Assembly (NCBI GenBank): GCA_015061955.1
Contig: SUVO01000012.1
Coordinates: forward strand, 35,282-99,281
Direction of reading: 5' to 3'
DNA length: 64,000 nucleotides
Source of the DNA: Verrucomicrobiaceae bacterium
GTDB lineage: Bacteria > Verrucomicrobiota > Verrucomicrobiia > Opitutales > Intestinicryptomonadaceae
Shown here: piece after piece, positions 17,643 to 26,265 of the stretch
How the letters are laid out: every line of letters starts with the position of its first letter
Position numbering within the stretch: position 1 is the first letter of the stretch
The notes under the pieces: model-generated
Told to the model about the DNA's origin: nothing
Database searches by the model: none
Seen by the model: the letters and a program-made list of their open reading frames with translations, nothing else
Translations under genes and position numbers: made by a program

Positions 17643-19702
17643 ATGAATCAATAAAGGCCTTAAAAAAATATATAATAATTGACAAATCTCATCACGAGTT
17701 TCGACGCAATCCAGAAGATATTGGGTTATCGTCTTTAGCTGTTAAATTTGCGAAACTTGGGTTATCTGCTCAGGAGCGAGCTGGAAAAATGTTTTCTGCT
17801 TTTTTAGACGCTGAAATTCCAGTTATTTTACCACATGAAAAAATTGTGTTTACCAGAACTATAAAATCGGTTCCAGATTATTTTACAGAAGACGAATTGA
17901 CGTTGATTAAGGGAAAACATTTCTTGGCTGAGAAAGGCGAAGTTTTCAATATATCTGCCGATTATGAGCGTGTTCTTCACGAAGGTTTGCAAGCTCGCAA
18001 AGATTTAGCAAAGTCGTTATTGGAAAATGCAAATCAGGAAGAAAAAACTTTCTTAACGTCGGTAATCGAGTGTATTGAAGCTATTCAGCGATTAATTGAT
18101 AGGTATATTGTTGAAGCTGATAAACAAGGTACGAGCGATATTGCAGAAACTCTACGAGCTATTCGCAACAATGGCGCAAAAAGTTTTCGTCAAGCTGTTC
18201 AACTTTTACGCATTTTGCATTTTTCGGCATGGGCTTCTGGAAGTTATCACAATACTTTAGGTAGGCTCGACCAATATCTTTTGCCATTTTATCAATACGA
18301 TATTGAAAATGGTTGTTCTAAGGAAGAAGTGTTTGATATTCTCGAAGAATTTTTCCTCACATGCAATAAAGATAGCGATTTATATATCGGCATGCAACAG
18401 GGAGACAATGGACAAAGTTTAGTGCTTGGTGGTCGTTCGGCAAGTGGTGAGTATTTGTTTAACGATATTTCCGAAATGGCATTGCGTGCTAGTTATGAGC
18501 TTGAACTTATAGATCCTAAAATAAATATTCGTGTAGATGCAAAAACACCTTTAGAAGTTTTCGAAAAAGGATCGCAACTTACAAAAATAGGTTTAGGTTT
18601 TCCTCAATATAGCAACGACGATATTGTAATTCCAGCTCTAAAACGTTGGGGATATTCGGAACTCGATGCTCATGAATATGTAGTTGCAGCTTGTTGGGAA
18701 TTTATAATTCCTAAATGTGGCTTAGACATACCGAATATAGATGCTCTTTCGTTTATCGATTGCGTGTGTGTAAATTTACAAGCCCTCAATAAGTGCAATA
18801 GTTTTGAAGAGTTTTATGCACTTGTGGAAGCCGAAATAAAAAAGCGTTGTTCGGCTATGGTTGAATGTCATAAAAATCTTTATATGAAGCCGTCTCCGAT
18901 AATGTCTATTTTGTCAGATTGTGCAATAGAACGTAAAGTTGATATTTCGGCAGGAATGAAATACAACAATTATGGTATTCATGGTACTGGTTTAGCGTCG
19001 GCAACGGATTCATTAGCAAGCATTAAAAAGTTTTGTTTTGATGAAAAAAGTATATCGCCAAACGAACTGATTGAAGCTTTAAAAAATAATTTTATTAATG
19101 CGCAAGAAATTTTTGAAAAACTTCGCAATGCTCCTAAAATGGGACAAGACGATGATTTTGTTGATTCGCTTGCAACACGTTTATTGAATTCATTTGCAGA
19201 TGCTTTCGATGGTGTAAAAAATGAACGTGGTGGCATTTATAGAGCTGGAACAGGTACTGCAATGTATTATGTTTGGCATGGAAAAGACTTAGATGCAACT
19301 CCTGATGGACGTCGGAAGGGTGATGTACTACCAGCAAATTATTCGCCCAGCCTTTTTATAAAACAGAAAGGTCCTATTTCGGTTATAAAATCGTTTGCAA
19401 AACCAGATTTAATTCGTGTTGCCAATGGTGGACCTTTAACTTTAGAGTTTGATGAATCGGTTTTTCGCAACGATGAAGCTGTAAAAAAATTAGCAATGTT
19501 AGTTCGTACTTTTGTTGTGTTAGGAGGTCATCAATTACAACTAAATACAATTAGCAAAAGTAAACTTTTAGATGCAAAAGTTCATCCGGAAAACTATCAA
19601 AATTTAATTGTTCGAGTTTGGGGATGGAGTGGCTATTTTGTCGAGCTTGACGAATGTTATCAAGATCACATTATAAATAGAATTGAATTTGGTGTTGAGT
19701 AA
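17639..19702 (+). CDS. Glycyl radical enzyme of unknown substrate
   Basis: 687 aa, shorter than PFL (~760) or CutC/dehydratases (~790-850). The C-terminal radical loop is RVWGWSGYF with Gly662 as the predicted radical site, 25 residues from the end as in the family. The thiyl site is AACWEF: Cys352 followed by Trp353 and Glu354. PFL has adjacent cysteines here, while dehydratase and C-N lyase members have GCVE, so the C-x-E form argues for an eliminase or dehydratase type of chemistry rather than PFL. Neighbours are galM, the activase (4-bp overlap), an MFS sugar transporter and a TIM-barrel protein, suggesting a sugar-derived substrate. The reaction itself cannot be assigned. Confidence 0.85.
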   Translation: MNESIKALKKYIIIDKSHHEFRRNPEDIGLSSLAVKFAKLGLSAQERAGKMFSAFLDAEIPVILPHEKIVFTRTIKSVPDYFTEDELTLIKGKHFLAEKGEVFNISADYERVLHEGLQARKDLAKSLLENANQEEKTFLTSVIECIEAIQRLIDRYIVEADKQGTSDIAETLRAIRNNGAKSFRQAVQLLRILHFSAWASGSYHNTLGRLDQYLLPFYQYDIENGCSKEEVFDILEEFFLTCNKDSDLYIGMQQGDNGQSLVLGGRSASGEYLFNDISEMALRASYELELIDPKINIRVDAKTPLEVFEKGSQLTKIGLGFPQYSNDDIVIPALKRWGYSELDAHEYVVAACWEFIIPKCGLDIPNIDALSFIDCVCVNLQALNKCNSFEEFYALVEAEIKKRCSAMVECHKNLYMKPSPIMSILSDCAIERKVDISAGMKYNNYGIHGTGLASATDSLASIKKFCFDEKSISPNELIEALKNNFINAQEIFEKLRNAPKMGQDDDFVDSLATRLLNSFADAFDGVKNERGGIYRAGTGTAMYYVWHGKDLDATPDGRRKGDVLPANYSPSLFIKQKGPISVIKSFAKPDLIRVANGGPLTLEFDESVFRNDEAVKKLAMLVRTFVVLGGHQLQLNTISKSKLLDAKVHPENYQNLIVRVWGWSGYFVELDECYQDHIINRIEFGVE

Positions 19703-19714
19703 AAAGGATAAATT

Positions 19715-21073
19715 ATGCAGAAAAATACTATAAAAAAATTTATGTTTTGGATAGCCTTTGTGGCATCGTTAGGTGGCTTTTTATTTGGTTTCGATACTGT
19801 TGTCATATCGGGTGCCGAAAAAAGCATAAAAGAGGTTTATCAATTAAGTGGCTTTATGCACGGTTTTACAATGGCATCGGCAATTATTGGTACGCTGATT
19901 GGCGCATTGTTCTGTGGGAAACCTGCTGAGAGATTTGGTAGATTGGAATGCCTGAAATTTATTGCGTACATGTATTTTATTTCGGCAATAGGCTGTGCTG
20001 TTATTGTGAATTGGTATGCGTTTGTATTTTTCAGATTTTTAGGAGGCCTTGCAGTAGGGGCATCTTCTGTTGTTGGTCCTATGTATATAGCTGAAATTTC
20101 TCCATCAGCATGGCGTGGTCGTTTTGTTGCATTTTTTCAATTCAACATTGTATTAGGTTTAGTTAGTGCATACATTTCAAACTATTTCTTATATGGAATT
20201 GAAAACGATTGGCTTTGGATGTTAGGTGTTGAAGGTATTCCTGCATTATTGTTTGCTATATTGTTATTTACTGTTCCTGAAAGTCCTCGTTGGTTAGCAC
20301 TCAAAAATAGAGACTCAGATGCTAAAAAAGTTTTAACTATTGTAGGTGGTGAAGACATTGAAAAAGATTTAAACGATATTAAACTATCGCTTGCAAATAC
20401 TCAATTTGGCGAGGCTCTATTTCAATTCAAATACTGGAAACCTATCGCTATTGCTTTTTTGATTGCTACTTTAAATCAGCTTTCGGGCATAAATGCTATA
20501 AACTACTATGCACCTCGCATTATTGCGTCTTCAGGTGTATTGCAAGAATCGGCAATGCTTCAATCTATTCCGTTGGGTGTAACAAACCTTATTTTTACAA
20601 TGCTTGGTATGTTTTTAATCGATAAACTTGGTCGCAGAGTTCTACTTTTTGTTGGCTCTATCTTTATGACAATATTTTTATTTGCAGTTGCATTAGGTTT
20701 TGAATATCCTCAACTACCTTCGATTTGGGGAGCTGAATACAAATTAACCCAATTATGTGGTGGGTTATATATGATGATTTGTTTGATGGGCTTTTTGGCA
20801 TCGTTTGCAATGTCGTTAGGTGCTACTATATGGGTAGTGATTTCTGAAGTATTCCCAACGAGTGTTAGAGCAAAAGGACAAGTCTTAGGTAGTATGACTC
20901 ACTGGTTTTGGTGTGCAGCTATTACTTGGGCTTTCCCAATTTTTGCAGAAGATTATTCTGGACTTTTGTTTGGATTTTTCGGAATAATGTCGGTATTAAC
21001 TTTTTTCTTTGCGATGAAAATTCCAGAAACAAAAGACAAATCTTTAGAACAAATTCAGCGTGAATTAACTTAG
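19715..21073 (+). CDS. MFS sugar:proton symporter, XylE/GalP-like
   Basis: 452 aa, twelve membrane helices. Sugar-porter signatures: GGFLFGFDTVVISGA near the N-terminus, the loop-2 region PAERFGRLE, RFLGGLAVGASSVVGPMYIAEISP, the mid-loop VPESPRWLA, QLSGINAINYYAPRI in helix 7, DKLGRR, and EVFPTSVRAKGQ. These motifs are those of inner-membrane hexose/pentose importers. AAGGA precedes the ATG. It lies between the glycyl radical enzyme and a Tat-exported TIM-barrel protein; the specific sugar is unknown. Confidence 0.92.
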   Translation: MQKNTIKKFMFWIAFVASLGGFLFGFDTVVISGAEKSIKEVYQLSGFMHGFTMASAIIGTLIGALFCGKPAERFGRLECLKFIAYMYFISAIGCAVIVNWYAFVFFRFLGGLAVGASSVVGPMYIAEISPSAWRGRFVAFFQFNIVLGLVSAYISNYFLYGIENDWLWMLGVEGIPALLFAILLFTVPESPRWLALKNRDSDAKKVLTIVGGEDIEKDLNDIKLSLANTQFGEALFQFKYWKPIAIAFLIATLNQLSGINAINYYAPRIIASSGVLQESAMLQSIPLGVTNLIFTMLGMFLIDKLGRRVLLFVGSIFMTIFLFAVALGFEYPQLPSIWGAEYKLTQLCGGLYMMICLMGFLASFAMSLGATIWVVISEVFPTSVRAKGQVLGSMTHWFWCAAITWAFPIFAEDYSGLLFGFFGIMSVLTFFFAMKIPETKDKSLEQIQRELT

Positions 21074-21083
21074 AAAGGTATAT

Positions 21084-22061
21084 ATGAACAGACGTGATTT
21101 CCTATTTAAATCGTTAACAGCATCGGCTTTGGTCGGCACTATGGGAACGCAAAATTTATTTGCTTCTGGCTCAAAAATTGACGAAGCTATAAAAAATGTA
21201 GATCCAAATCCTAAAAAATTTAAGATTAAATTTGCTCCAAATATCTACTCATGGACAAATTTATTTCCCGTTTCCTACAAAGGCATGACTATTGCCGAGA
21301 AAATGGACTTCCTTGGTAAGCTCGGCTTTATCGCTTACGAAGACAACGATTTTTATCGTCGCAAACCTGAAGATCAAGAGATTATTCTTAATGCCACAAA
21401 AAAATATGGTATGGAATTTGGGGTGTTCACTGTGCCTCTCAAAGGCAAATTTGTATTGACTGAAAATAAAATTGGCGATTCAAAAAAAGCCGACAAATCT
21501 GCCGCAATTGCTCATTCAACAGAAGCAGTAGAAAATGCTGCAAAATTAGCAAAGAAAATCGGAGCAAAGTGGATGACTGTTGTTCCAGGTTATCTTCATG
21601 AACATCTTTTAGATATGGATGTTTTTGCAAACGTTATGGATCATCTTCGTCCAATGGCAAAAATATGCGAGTCTTATGGCGTTACAATGGTTCTCGAACC
21701 TCTTTGCCATGTAAATCACCATGGTGTTTGGTTGAAGAAAACTGCACAAGCATACGCATTATGCAAAGCTATCAATAGTCCATCTTGCAAAATTCTTTTC
21801 GATGTTTATCACCAACAAACCGACGAAGGAAATCTGTTCCGTAACATTGAAAAGCATTTCGATCAAATTGCATATTTCCACCTTGGCGACGTTCCTCTTC
21901 GCACAGAACCTCTTTCGGGCGAGATTAACTATCACAACTTAATCAAGCACATTATGGGGCTTGGCTACACTGGTATTTTGGGAATGGAGCATCGATTGAG
22001 CGACAAATCTCTTGAAGGTGAGCGCAAGCTTATGCGTGCGTATCGTTCTCTCGACTCTTAA
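21084..22061 (+). CDS. Tat-exported xylose isomerase-like TIM barrel (hydroxypyruvate isomerase-like)
   Basis: 325 aa. The N-terminus is a twin-arginine signal (NRRDFLFKS, then a hydrophobic stretch ending near NLFASG). The rest is an AP-endonuclease-2/xylose isomerase-like barrel with likely metal ligands in VLEPLCHVNHHG, ILFDVYHQQ and LGMEHRL. It is annotated as hydroxypyruvate isomerase-like by family; real substrates in this group are usually sugars or keto-sugars, here in the periplasm. The protein at 49771-50763 is a paralogue with the same spacing of these motifs. Its TAA at 22059-22061 overlaps the first base of the nested palindromic element. Confidence 0.8.
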   Translation: MNRRDFLFKSLTASALVGTMGTQNLFASGSKIDEAIKNVDPNPKKFKIKFAPNIYSWTNLFPVSYKGMTIAEKMDFLGKLGFIAYEDNDFYRRKPEDQEIILNATKKYGMEFGVFTVPLKGKFVLTENKIGDSKKADKSAAIAHSTEAVENAAKLAKKIGAKWMTVVPGYLHEHLLDMDVFANVMDHLRPMAKICESYGVTMVLEPLCHVNHHGVWLKKTAQAYALCKAINSPSCKILFDVYHQQTDEGNLFRNIEKHFDQIAYFHLGDVPLRTEPLSGEINYHNLIKHIMGLGYTGILGMEHRLSDKSLEGERKLMRAYRSLDS

Positions 22062-22112
22062 AAAAACGGGTGTGGACGCACCACGTGGGCAAATATTTTA
22101 ATATATAATGGT

Positions 22113-22140
22113 AAAAGGCGTTTCTTGAAACGCCTTTTTT
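22113..22140 (+). terminator. Terminator hairpin inside the element, serving the GRE operon
   Basis: AAAAGGCGTTT (22113-22123), loop CTTG, AAACGCCTTTT (22128-22138), then T. It lies in the loop of stem P2. Confidence 0.8.
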
Positions 22141-22315
22141 GTATATAGCTTGCCCACGTGGTGCTTGTAGCTAAAAACGCACTTTTGCTTCGACTCACGA
22201 CCACAGGTCGCTCACGCTCGCAAAAGCACGTTTTTAGCAGACACCACACCCGTTTTTTATTTCTGTTTCTTACGTTGATTCTAATCTGAGGGCAATATTT
22301 TTTATTATAATGATG

Positions 22316-22345
22316 AAAGGCAATTCTTTGGAATTGCCTTTTTTG
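22316..22345. terminator. Second terminator-like hairpin in the element
   Basis: AAAGGCAATTC (22316-22326), loop TTTG, GAATTGCCTTT (22331-22341), T run. It lies in the loop of the second unit's arm pair. Confidence 0.65.
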
Positions 22346-22390
22346 TATTTAGCTTGCCCTCGTGGTGCTTGTAGCTAAAAACGCACTTTT

Positions 22391-22569
22391 ATAGAGCAAG
22401 CTTATTTAGTTTAGTTAGTCAAAGAAGTATTGCAAAGCAATCTCCTTCGGTGTTCAACATATAAAAAAACGTTTTTTTTTGTGTTCCTATACTATTTTTT
22501 ATTGTGATTTTCTTACAACAAAAAAAGCACTCCGTATGGAATGCTTTTGTTATAAAATATACTTATTTT
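22391..22569. terminator. Intergenic tail with terminator for the (-) mannose operon
   Basis: The A/T-rich stretch 22391-22520 shows nothing I can name. At 22523-22548 an imperfect hairpin (AAAAGCACTCC / GGAATGCTTTT) with a T run on the minus strand ends the sialidase-like gene. Confidence 0.65.
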
Positions 22570-23865
22570 TTATTCAGCTTTATTTACTATTTTTGCAGGT
22601 TCTGATGGTTCAGAAATTTTCTTTGCTAATATATCGGCTTCTGTAATTTTTGCTACATATATTTCTTGTTCTTTATAACGTTCGTAATCGAAGCAAACGT
22701 AGATATTTCCGTTATCATCTTGGTCGGCATCTGGATATGAAACGTTTCGTCTATTATCTAATATCAAGCCACCTTGCCATGTTTTACCATCATTTTTTGA
22801 AAGGTAAACTACAATCTTTTCGCGGGGGTATCCACCCTTATTTGAATTATCACGAGGTTTCCCTTTTAACCATTTTTCATCATCGGCATAATTCTTTACA
22901 AGTATCAAGTTGCCCGATTTTAAGCGATAGATGAAAAATCTTGAGCCAGTATGTGGAATTGGTGAAGGCTTTAGTGCATCAAAGGTTTTGCCTCCGTCTT
23001 TTGATATAGCCTCTAAGATACCTACATTCCCATATGCGTATGGTAAAGCTCTTGTAGAGCATGCTCTACGACTTGGATGTGTGCGAGAAAGTAACCACAA
23101 ATCGCCATTATTTTTTTCAACAAACATATGTTCTGTGTATGGTGAATTTGGTACTCGTATTGAATTTACAAGTTTTAAATTTTTTGCTTCGGGATCCGAC
23201 ACATACAATTTGGCACCTTCTTCATTTGTTTTTAAATCGTTTATATTAACATTATAAAATTCACACACAGGAAATGCCCATTTGCCATTTTTCAAAACGA
23301 TAGGTTTATTCATCATAACACCATCGCAAAGTCTTTTGGGCGCTGACCATTGTGGATTTTCATCATCTGGATTTTTACAGACAGAGTACCATACACCACC
23401 TCGGCGATCATATGCACCTTTTAGTTCTTTATTTATAGTACCTCCATGATTATAAGTTCCTTTTGCTTGAGCCCAGAAAAGCCAAATGTCGCCACTTGGT
23501 GAACGCCATAGGGCAGGGTCGAACAAGCGTACGCAATCATCGTGAGGCGATTTTACAATTAAATCTACTTTATTTTGCCATTTATTATTATTGCCATACG
23601 CAACCATTATGTAGTTGCCCGACATCTCGTTAGGAGTATTCCCGTACCATGCCAAAATTTGACGCTTTCCTGAGGCTGTAGTAGCTATACTTGGTATTCC
23701 TTGAAATGGTTTTGTTCCCTTGGTATATTTACCTTTAGCTTTGATAATTTGAGGAGCTACAAGGGCTTCATCTAACGGAGCTTTTTGCACATTTTTAGAT
23801 GTAATACAGCCTGTAAACAAGCTAATGATAACAGATAATAATATGAATATATTTGTTGTTTTCAT
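22570..23865 (-). CDS. Lipoprotein with BNR/sialidase-like propeller
   Basis: 431 aa with a lipoprotein signal (MKTTNIFILLSVIISLFTGC; lipobox FTGC). It carries Asp boxes SKDGGKTFDAL and SKNDGKTWQGG plus the pattern QGIPSIATTASGKR typical of exo-sialidase-like six-bladed propellers. Members remove terminal sugars from glycans at the cell surface; several subfamilies act on sugars other than sialic acid, so the name is structural. It is the last gene of the minus-strand run with beta-mannosidase, ROK kinase and manA, with a hairpin between it and the mannosidase gene, suggesting differential expression. No sialic-acid catabolic genes occur in the window. Confidence 0.75.
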   Translation of the reverse strand: MKTTNIFILLSVIISLFTGCITSKNVQKAPLDEALVAPQIIKAKGKYTKGTKPFQGIPSIATTASGKRQILAWYGNTPNEMSGNYIMVAYGNNNKWQNKVDLIVKSPHDDCVRLFDPALWRSPSGDIWLFWAQAKGTYNHGGTINKELKGAYDRRGGVWYSVCKNPDDENPQWSAPKRLCDGVMMNKPIVLKNGKWAFPVCEFYNVNINDLKTNEEGAKLYVSDPEAKNLKLVNSIRVPNSPYTEHMFVEKNNGDLWLLSRTHPSRRACSTRALPYAYGNVGILEAISKDGGKTFDALKPSPIPHTGSRFFIYRLKSGNLILVKNYADDEKWLKGKPRDNSNKGGYPREKIVVYLSKNDGKTWQGGLILDNRRNVSYPDADQDDNGNIYVCFDYERYKEQEIYVAKITEADILAKKISEPSEPAKIVNKAE

Positions 23866-23904
23866 AGGTGTGGTTTATATTTTGGATATAAAAAGTGTCA
23901 ATAT

Positions 23905-23932
23905 AAAACTCCGACACTAGTGTCGGGGTTTT
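23905..23932 (-). terminator. Palindromic terminator between mannosidase and sialidase-like genes
   Basis: CCGACACTAGTGTCGG (23911-23926) is a perfect 16-nt palindrome flanked by AAAAC and GTTTT. It probably attenuates readthrough from the beta-mannosidase gene. Confidence 0.7.
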
Positions 23933-23957
23933 ATTTATTTATTTATTTATTTATTTA
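23930..23957. repeat. TTTA microsatellite at the 3' end of the mannosidase gene
   Basis: About seven tandem TTTA units; on the coding strand they read as TAAA units and contain the stop codon of the GH2 gene. Changes in copy number would leave the stop in place. Confidence 0.85.
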
Positions 23958-26250
23958 CGATAAATCCGTATGTTGAATTGAATTTTGGATTTGTTTTTGA
24001 CTTTAGTATAATTTCAAAACGTTTTCCTTTAAAATTAGGAAGTTTTGCCACTATATTACCTAATTTTACATTGCGATTTACGTCTGTCGTTTTTCCTTTT
24101 ACTTCGCCAATTTTTGTTTCAATACCAGCATTGCGTACGAAAATTTCGATATCGCCCGAATTAACTTTTTCAAAAGTATCGTTTAGCAACCAAACTTCAA
24201 TGGGCATTTCGTCTTTGCTTTTCCATATAATTGAGTTGAATTTTGCGCTGATTGCAACTGGTCGACATGAATCTTTTACTGTGTAGAATGCTGGTTTACG
24301 AGTTGCTGGATATTCAACAAGTGCATTGCCAGCGGCTACTGTCCAAGCTTCGTTATAGTCCCAATTTATAGCCATAGAGCAGTGTGGCTTTTGGCGACGT
24401 GCTTCTTCAAACAAAGCTTTATAACCTTGAGCCTGCATAAACTGACTATTTTCAACCATTTCTTCAAGCGATTTTATCTTACCAACATAGCGTTCTAAGT
24501 CGGACAAGAAAATCCAGCCATCGCCCCAGAAACCTGTTCCGAAGTGTGCAACCCACGATGGAGTTTCTTTCAATGGGAACAATTCATTTTTTGGAATACA
24601 ACGCTTTATTGCATCAACTGAAGCTGCTCCATTTACACCAAATTCTGTATATGCAACCATATCGTTTAAAGCAAACTCTGTCATTACATCGTATTTTTCA
24701 TCGGGACGGAATTTGTAGTGTCCGTGTCCGATTCCAATGAGAGGCGATGTATAATTAAATGGTGTTTCTGGATCAAGTTCCAAACAAACTGCATTCAACA
24801 TTCTCAGTGGAATAGACTGTGGCGACATTTTCGACCAATTATTGAAAAGCTCGTTTCCACCACACCACATTGCAACACATGGATTTTTACGAACTCGCTT
24901 TACAACTGCTCGGGCTTCATCTTCCAAAACTTTTACATATTGTTCGTCGTCGGGGTAATAGTTGCAAGCCAATGGGAACTCTTGCCAAACAAGGATACCT
25001 TTTTCATTGCAGAGGTCGAAGAAGCTATCTTTATTTACTATTGCACCTCCCCAAATTCTAAAGATATTGAAGTTTACTTCAACTGCCATATCGATAAGTG
25101 GTTGGTAGCGTTTTCTGTCTAATTCAGAAAAGAACACTTCTGGATTTACCCAATTCGAGCCTTTCGCGAAAATTTGTTTTCCGTTTAACTCGATTTGCAT
25201 TGGGGTTTTGTTGCACTGATTTACACGATTTGTATTTGTTTTGCGTTTCCATTCGCCTTCATTCATTACTAAGCGAATTTTTCTAAAACCGATTTTCTCA
25301 GATATTGTTTGAAGCTTTTTTCCATCGGCAGTAAAAAGGGTTAAATTCCAAGTGTATAGATATGGAGTTCCATGGTCGTGAGTCCACCATAAATTAGGAT
25401 TATTAAATGCACCTTCGTCTATTACAATACAATTGTCTAAAATTGTTCCGTTTTGTTGCATAGCACATTTACCATCTTTGTCGGTTAGTTCCCAAGAGTA
25501 TGTGCAATCTTTTATGTTGTTTCCTTCGAGATTTAACTTTAGATGTGCAACTTTTAAATCGTCCGACATTTTATATGTAAGTGCTGCGTATGTTATGTTT
25601 GAAACATCGCGAGCTTCTACTGAAAATTCGTCCCAAATCCCGAGTGGAATAAGGCGAGGGTGCCAGTCCCAACCATAGCTTACAGGTGGTTTTGCCGATT
25701 TTGAAGCATTTGCTCTATAGCCGTGAAACCCAAATTTTTTATCAGGAAATGCTTTTGGTGCTGGTTCAATTTTTACTTCTAAAGTGTTTTCGCCAATATT
25801 AAGGACTTCGGTTATATCAATTTGAAAGCCTTTGAACATTCCTTCGTGTTCGTAAACTTTTTTACCATTTACTAAAATCTGATATTTATAATCTACACCT
25901 TTGCCATTTATAAAAAGGCGTTGGTTTTTGTTGAGAGTAGGTTTATTGAAAGTTGTTTTATATGTGTAGTGCATATCTTCCATCCACTGATACAAATCAG
26001 CATTTGTACCAAAGTGATACGATGGAATTTTCTTAGCTTTTGCAATATCGATTTGAACCGACCCTGGAACTTTTGCCGGTACAAATTCGCTCGGAGCTTC
26101 TGTTGATGTCTTTGCCCAACCTACTTGCCACGATAAATCCATTTTCTCGCCATTTGCCAATGGTTTTGAATTTGTGTTTTTAAGTGTGTTGTTTCCAACA
26201 CATCCAAATAGGATAGCTGATATAATTAGCGATATTATTAATTTTTTCAT
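23947..26250 (-). CDS. Beta-mannosidase, GH2, lipoprotein
   Basis: 767 aa with a lipoprotein signal (IISAILFGC). GH2 layout: jelly-roll sugar-binding domain with DMHYTYKTTF and LFINGKGVDY, an immunoglobulin-like domain, then a TIM barrel. MWCGGNELFNNW holds the predicted acid/base Glu467 and AYTEFGVNG the nucleophile Glu536; HPRLIPLGIWDEF and YGWDWHPR are mannosidase-subfamily signatures. It releases terminal beta-linked mannose from mannans or N-glycan cores at the surface or periplasm. The neighbouring ROK kinase and manA would then convert mannose to fructose 6-phosphate. It is somewhat shorter than typical GH2 beta-mannosidases (~820-860), mostly at the C-terminus. Confidence 0.88.
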   Translation of the reverse strand: MKKLIISLIISAILFGCVGNNTLKNTNSKPLANGEKMDLSWQVGWAKTSTEAPSEFVPAKVPGSVQIDIAKAKKIPSYHFGTNADLYQWMEDMHYTYKTTFNKPTLNKNQRLFINGKGVDYKYQILVNGKKVYEHEGMFKGFQIDITEVLNIGENTLEVKIEPAPKAFPDKKFGFHGYRANASKSAKPPVSYGWDWHPRLIPLGIWDEFSVEARDVSNITYAALTYKMSDDLKVAHLKLNLEGNNIKDCTYSWELTDKDGKCAMQQNGTILDNCIVIDEGAFNNPNLWWTHDHGTPYLYTWNLTLFTADGKKLQTISEKIGFRKIRLVMNEGEWKRKTNTNRVNQCNKTPMQIELNGKQIFAKGSNWVNPEVFFSELDRKRYQPLIDMAVEVNFNIFRIWGGAIVNKDSFFDLCNEKGILVWQEFPLACNYYPDDEQYVKVLEDEARAVVKRVRKNPCVAMWCGGNELFNNWSKMSPQSIPLRMLNAVCLELDPETPFNYTSPLIGIGHGHYKFRPDEKYDVMTEFALNDMVAYTEFGVNGAASVDAIKRCIPKNELFPLKETPSWVAHFGTGFWGDGWIFLSDLERYVGKIKSLEEMVENSQFMQAQGYKALFEEARRQKPHCSMAINWDYNEAWTVAAGNALVEYPATRKPAFYTVKDSCRPVAISAKFNSIIWKSKDEMPIEVWLLNDTFEKVNSGDIEIFVRNAGIETKIGEVKGKTTDVNRNVKLGNIVAKLPNFKGKRFEIILKSKTNPKFNSTYGFIVNK

Positions 26251-26265
26251 ATATGTGTGTGAATT

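Larger units (their letters stand above)
22061..22390. repeat. Nested palindromic element, locus 1
   Basis: Outer stem P1: AAAAAACGGGTGTGG (22061-22075) with CCACACCCGTTTTTT (22244-22258), 15 bp perfect. Stem P2: GCACCACGTGGGCAA (22078-22092) with TTGCCCACGTGGTGC (22150-22164), 15 bp perfect, its loop holding the terminator hairpin 22113-22138. Stem P3: GCTAAAAACG (22170-22179) with CGTTTTTAGC (22229-22238), enclosing CGACC/GGTCG. A second, incomplete unit follows: a conserved block 22271-22287, arm GAGGGCAA (22288-22295), hairpin 22316-22341, arm TTGCCCTC (22354-22361). The stretch 22146-22186 recurs at 22350-22390 with one mismatch. The same layout occurs at 44571-44892. The element starts at a stop codon. 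Its function is unknown. Confidence 0.85.

Noticed and set aside
16890..19702. Pyruvate formate-lyase pflA/pflB
   Set aside because: The thiyl site is AACWE rather than the adjacent Cys-Cys of PFL, the enzyme is about 70 residues shorter and the neighbours are sugar genes.
22061..22390. Integron attC site or CRISPR-like array for the nested palindromes
   Set aside because: Elements follow stop codons as attC sites do, but the core GTTRRRY/RYYYAAC sequences are not placed at the ends, the flanking genes are convergent housekeeping or catabolic genes rather than a cassette row, and the repeats are not regularly spaced.
23930..23957. Phase-variable switch at the TTTA microsatellite
   Set aside because: The stop codon lies within the repeat and any number of units keeps a TAA in frame at almost the same place, so the protein would not change.
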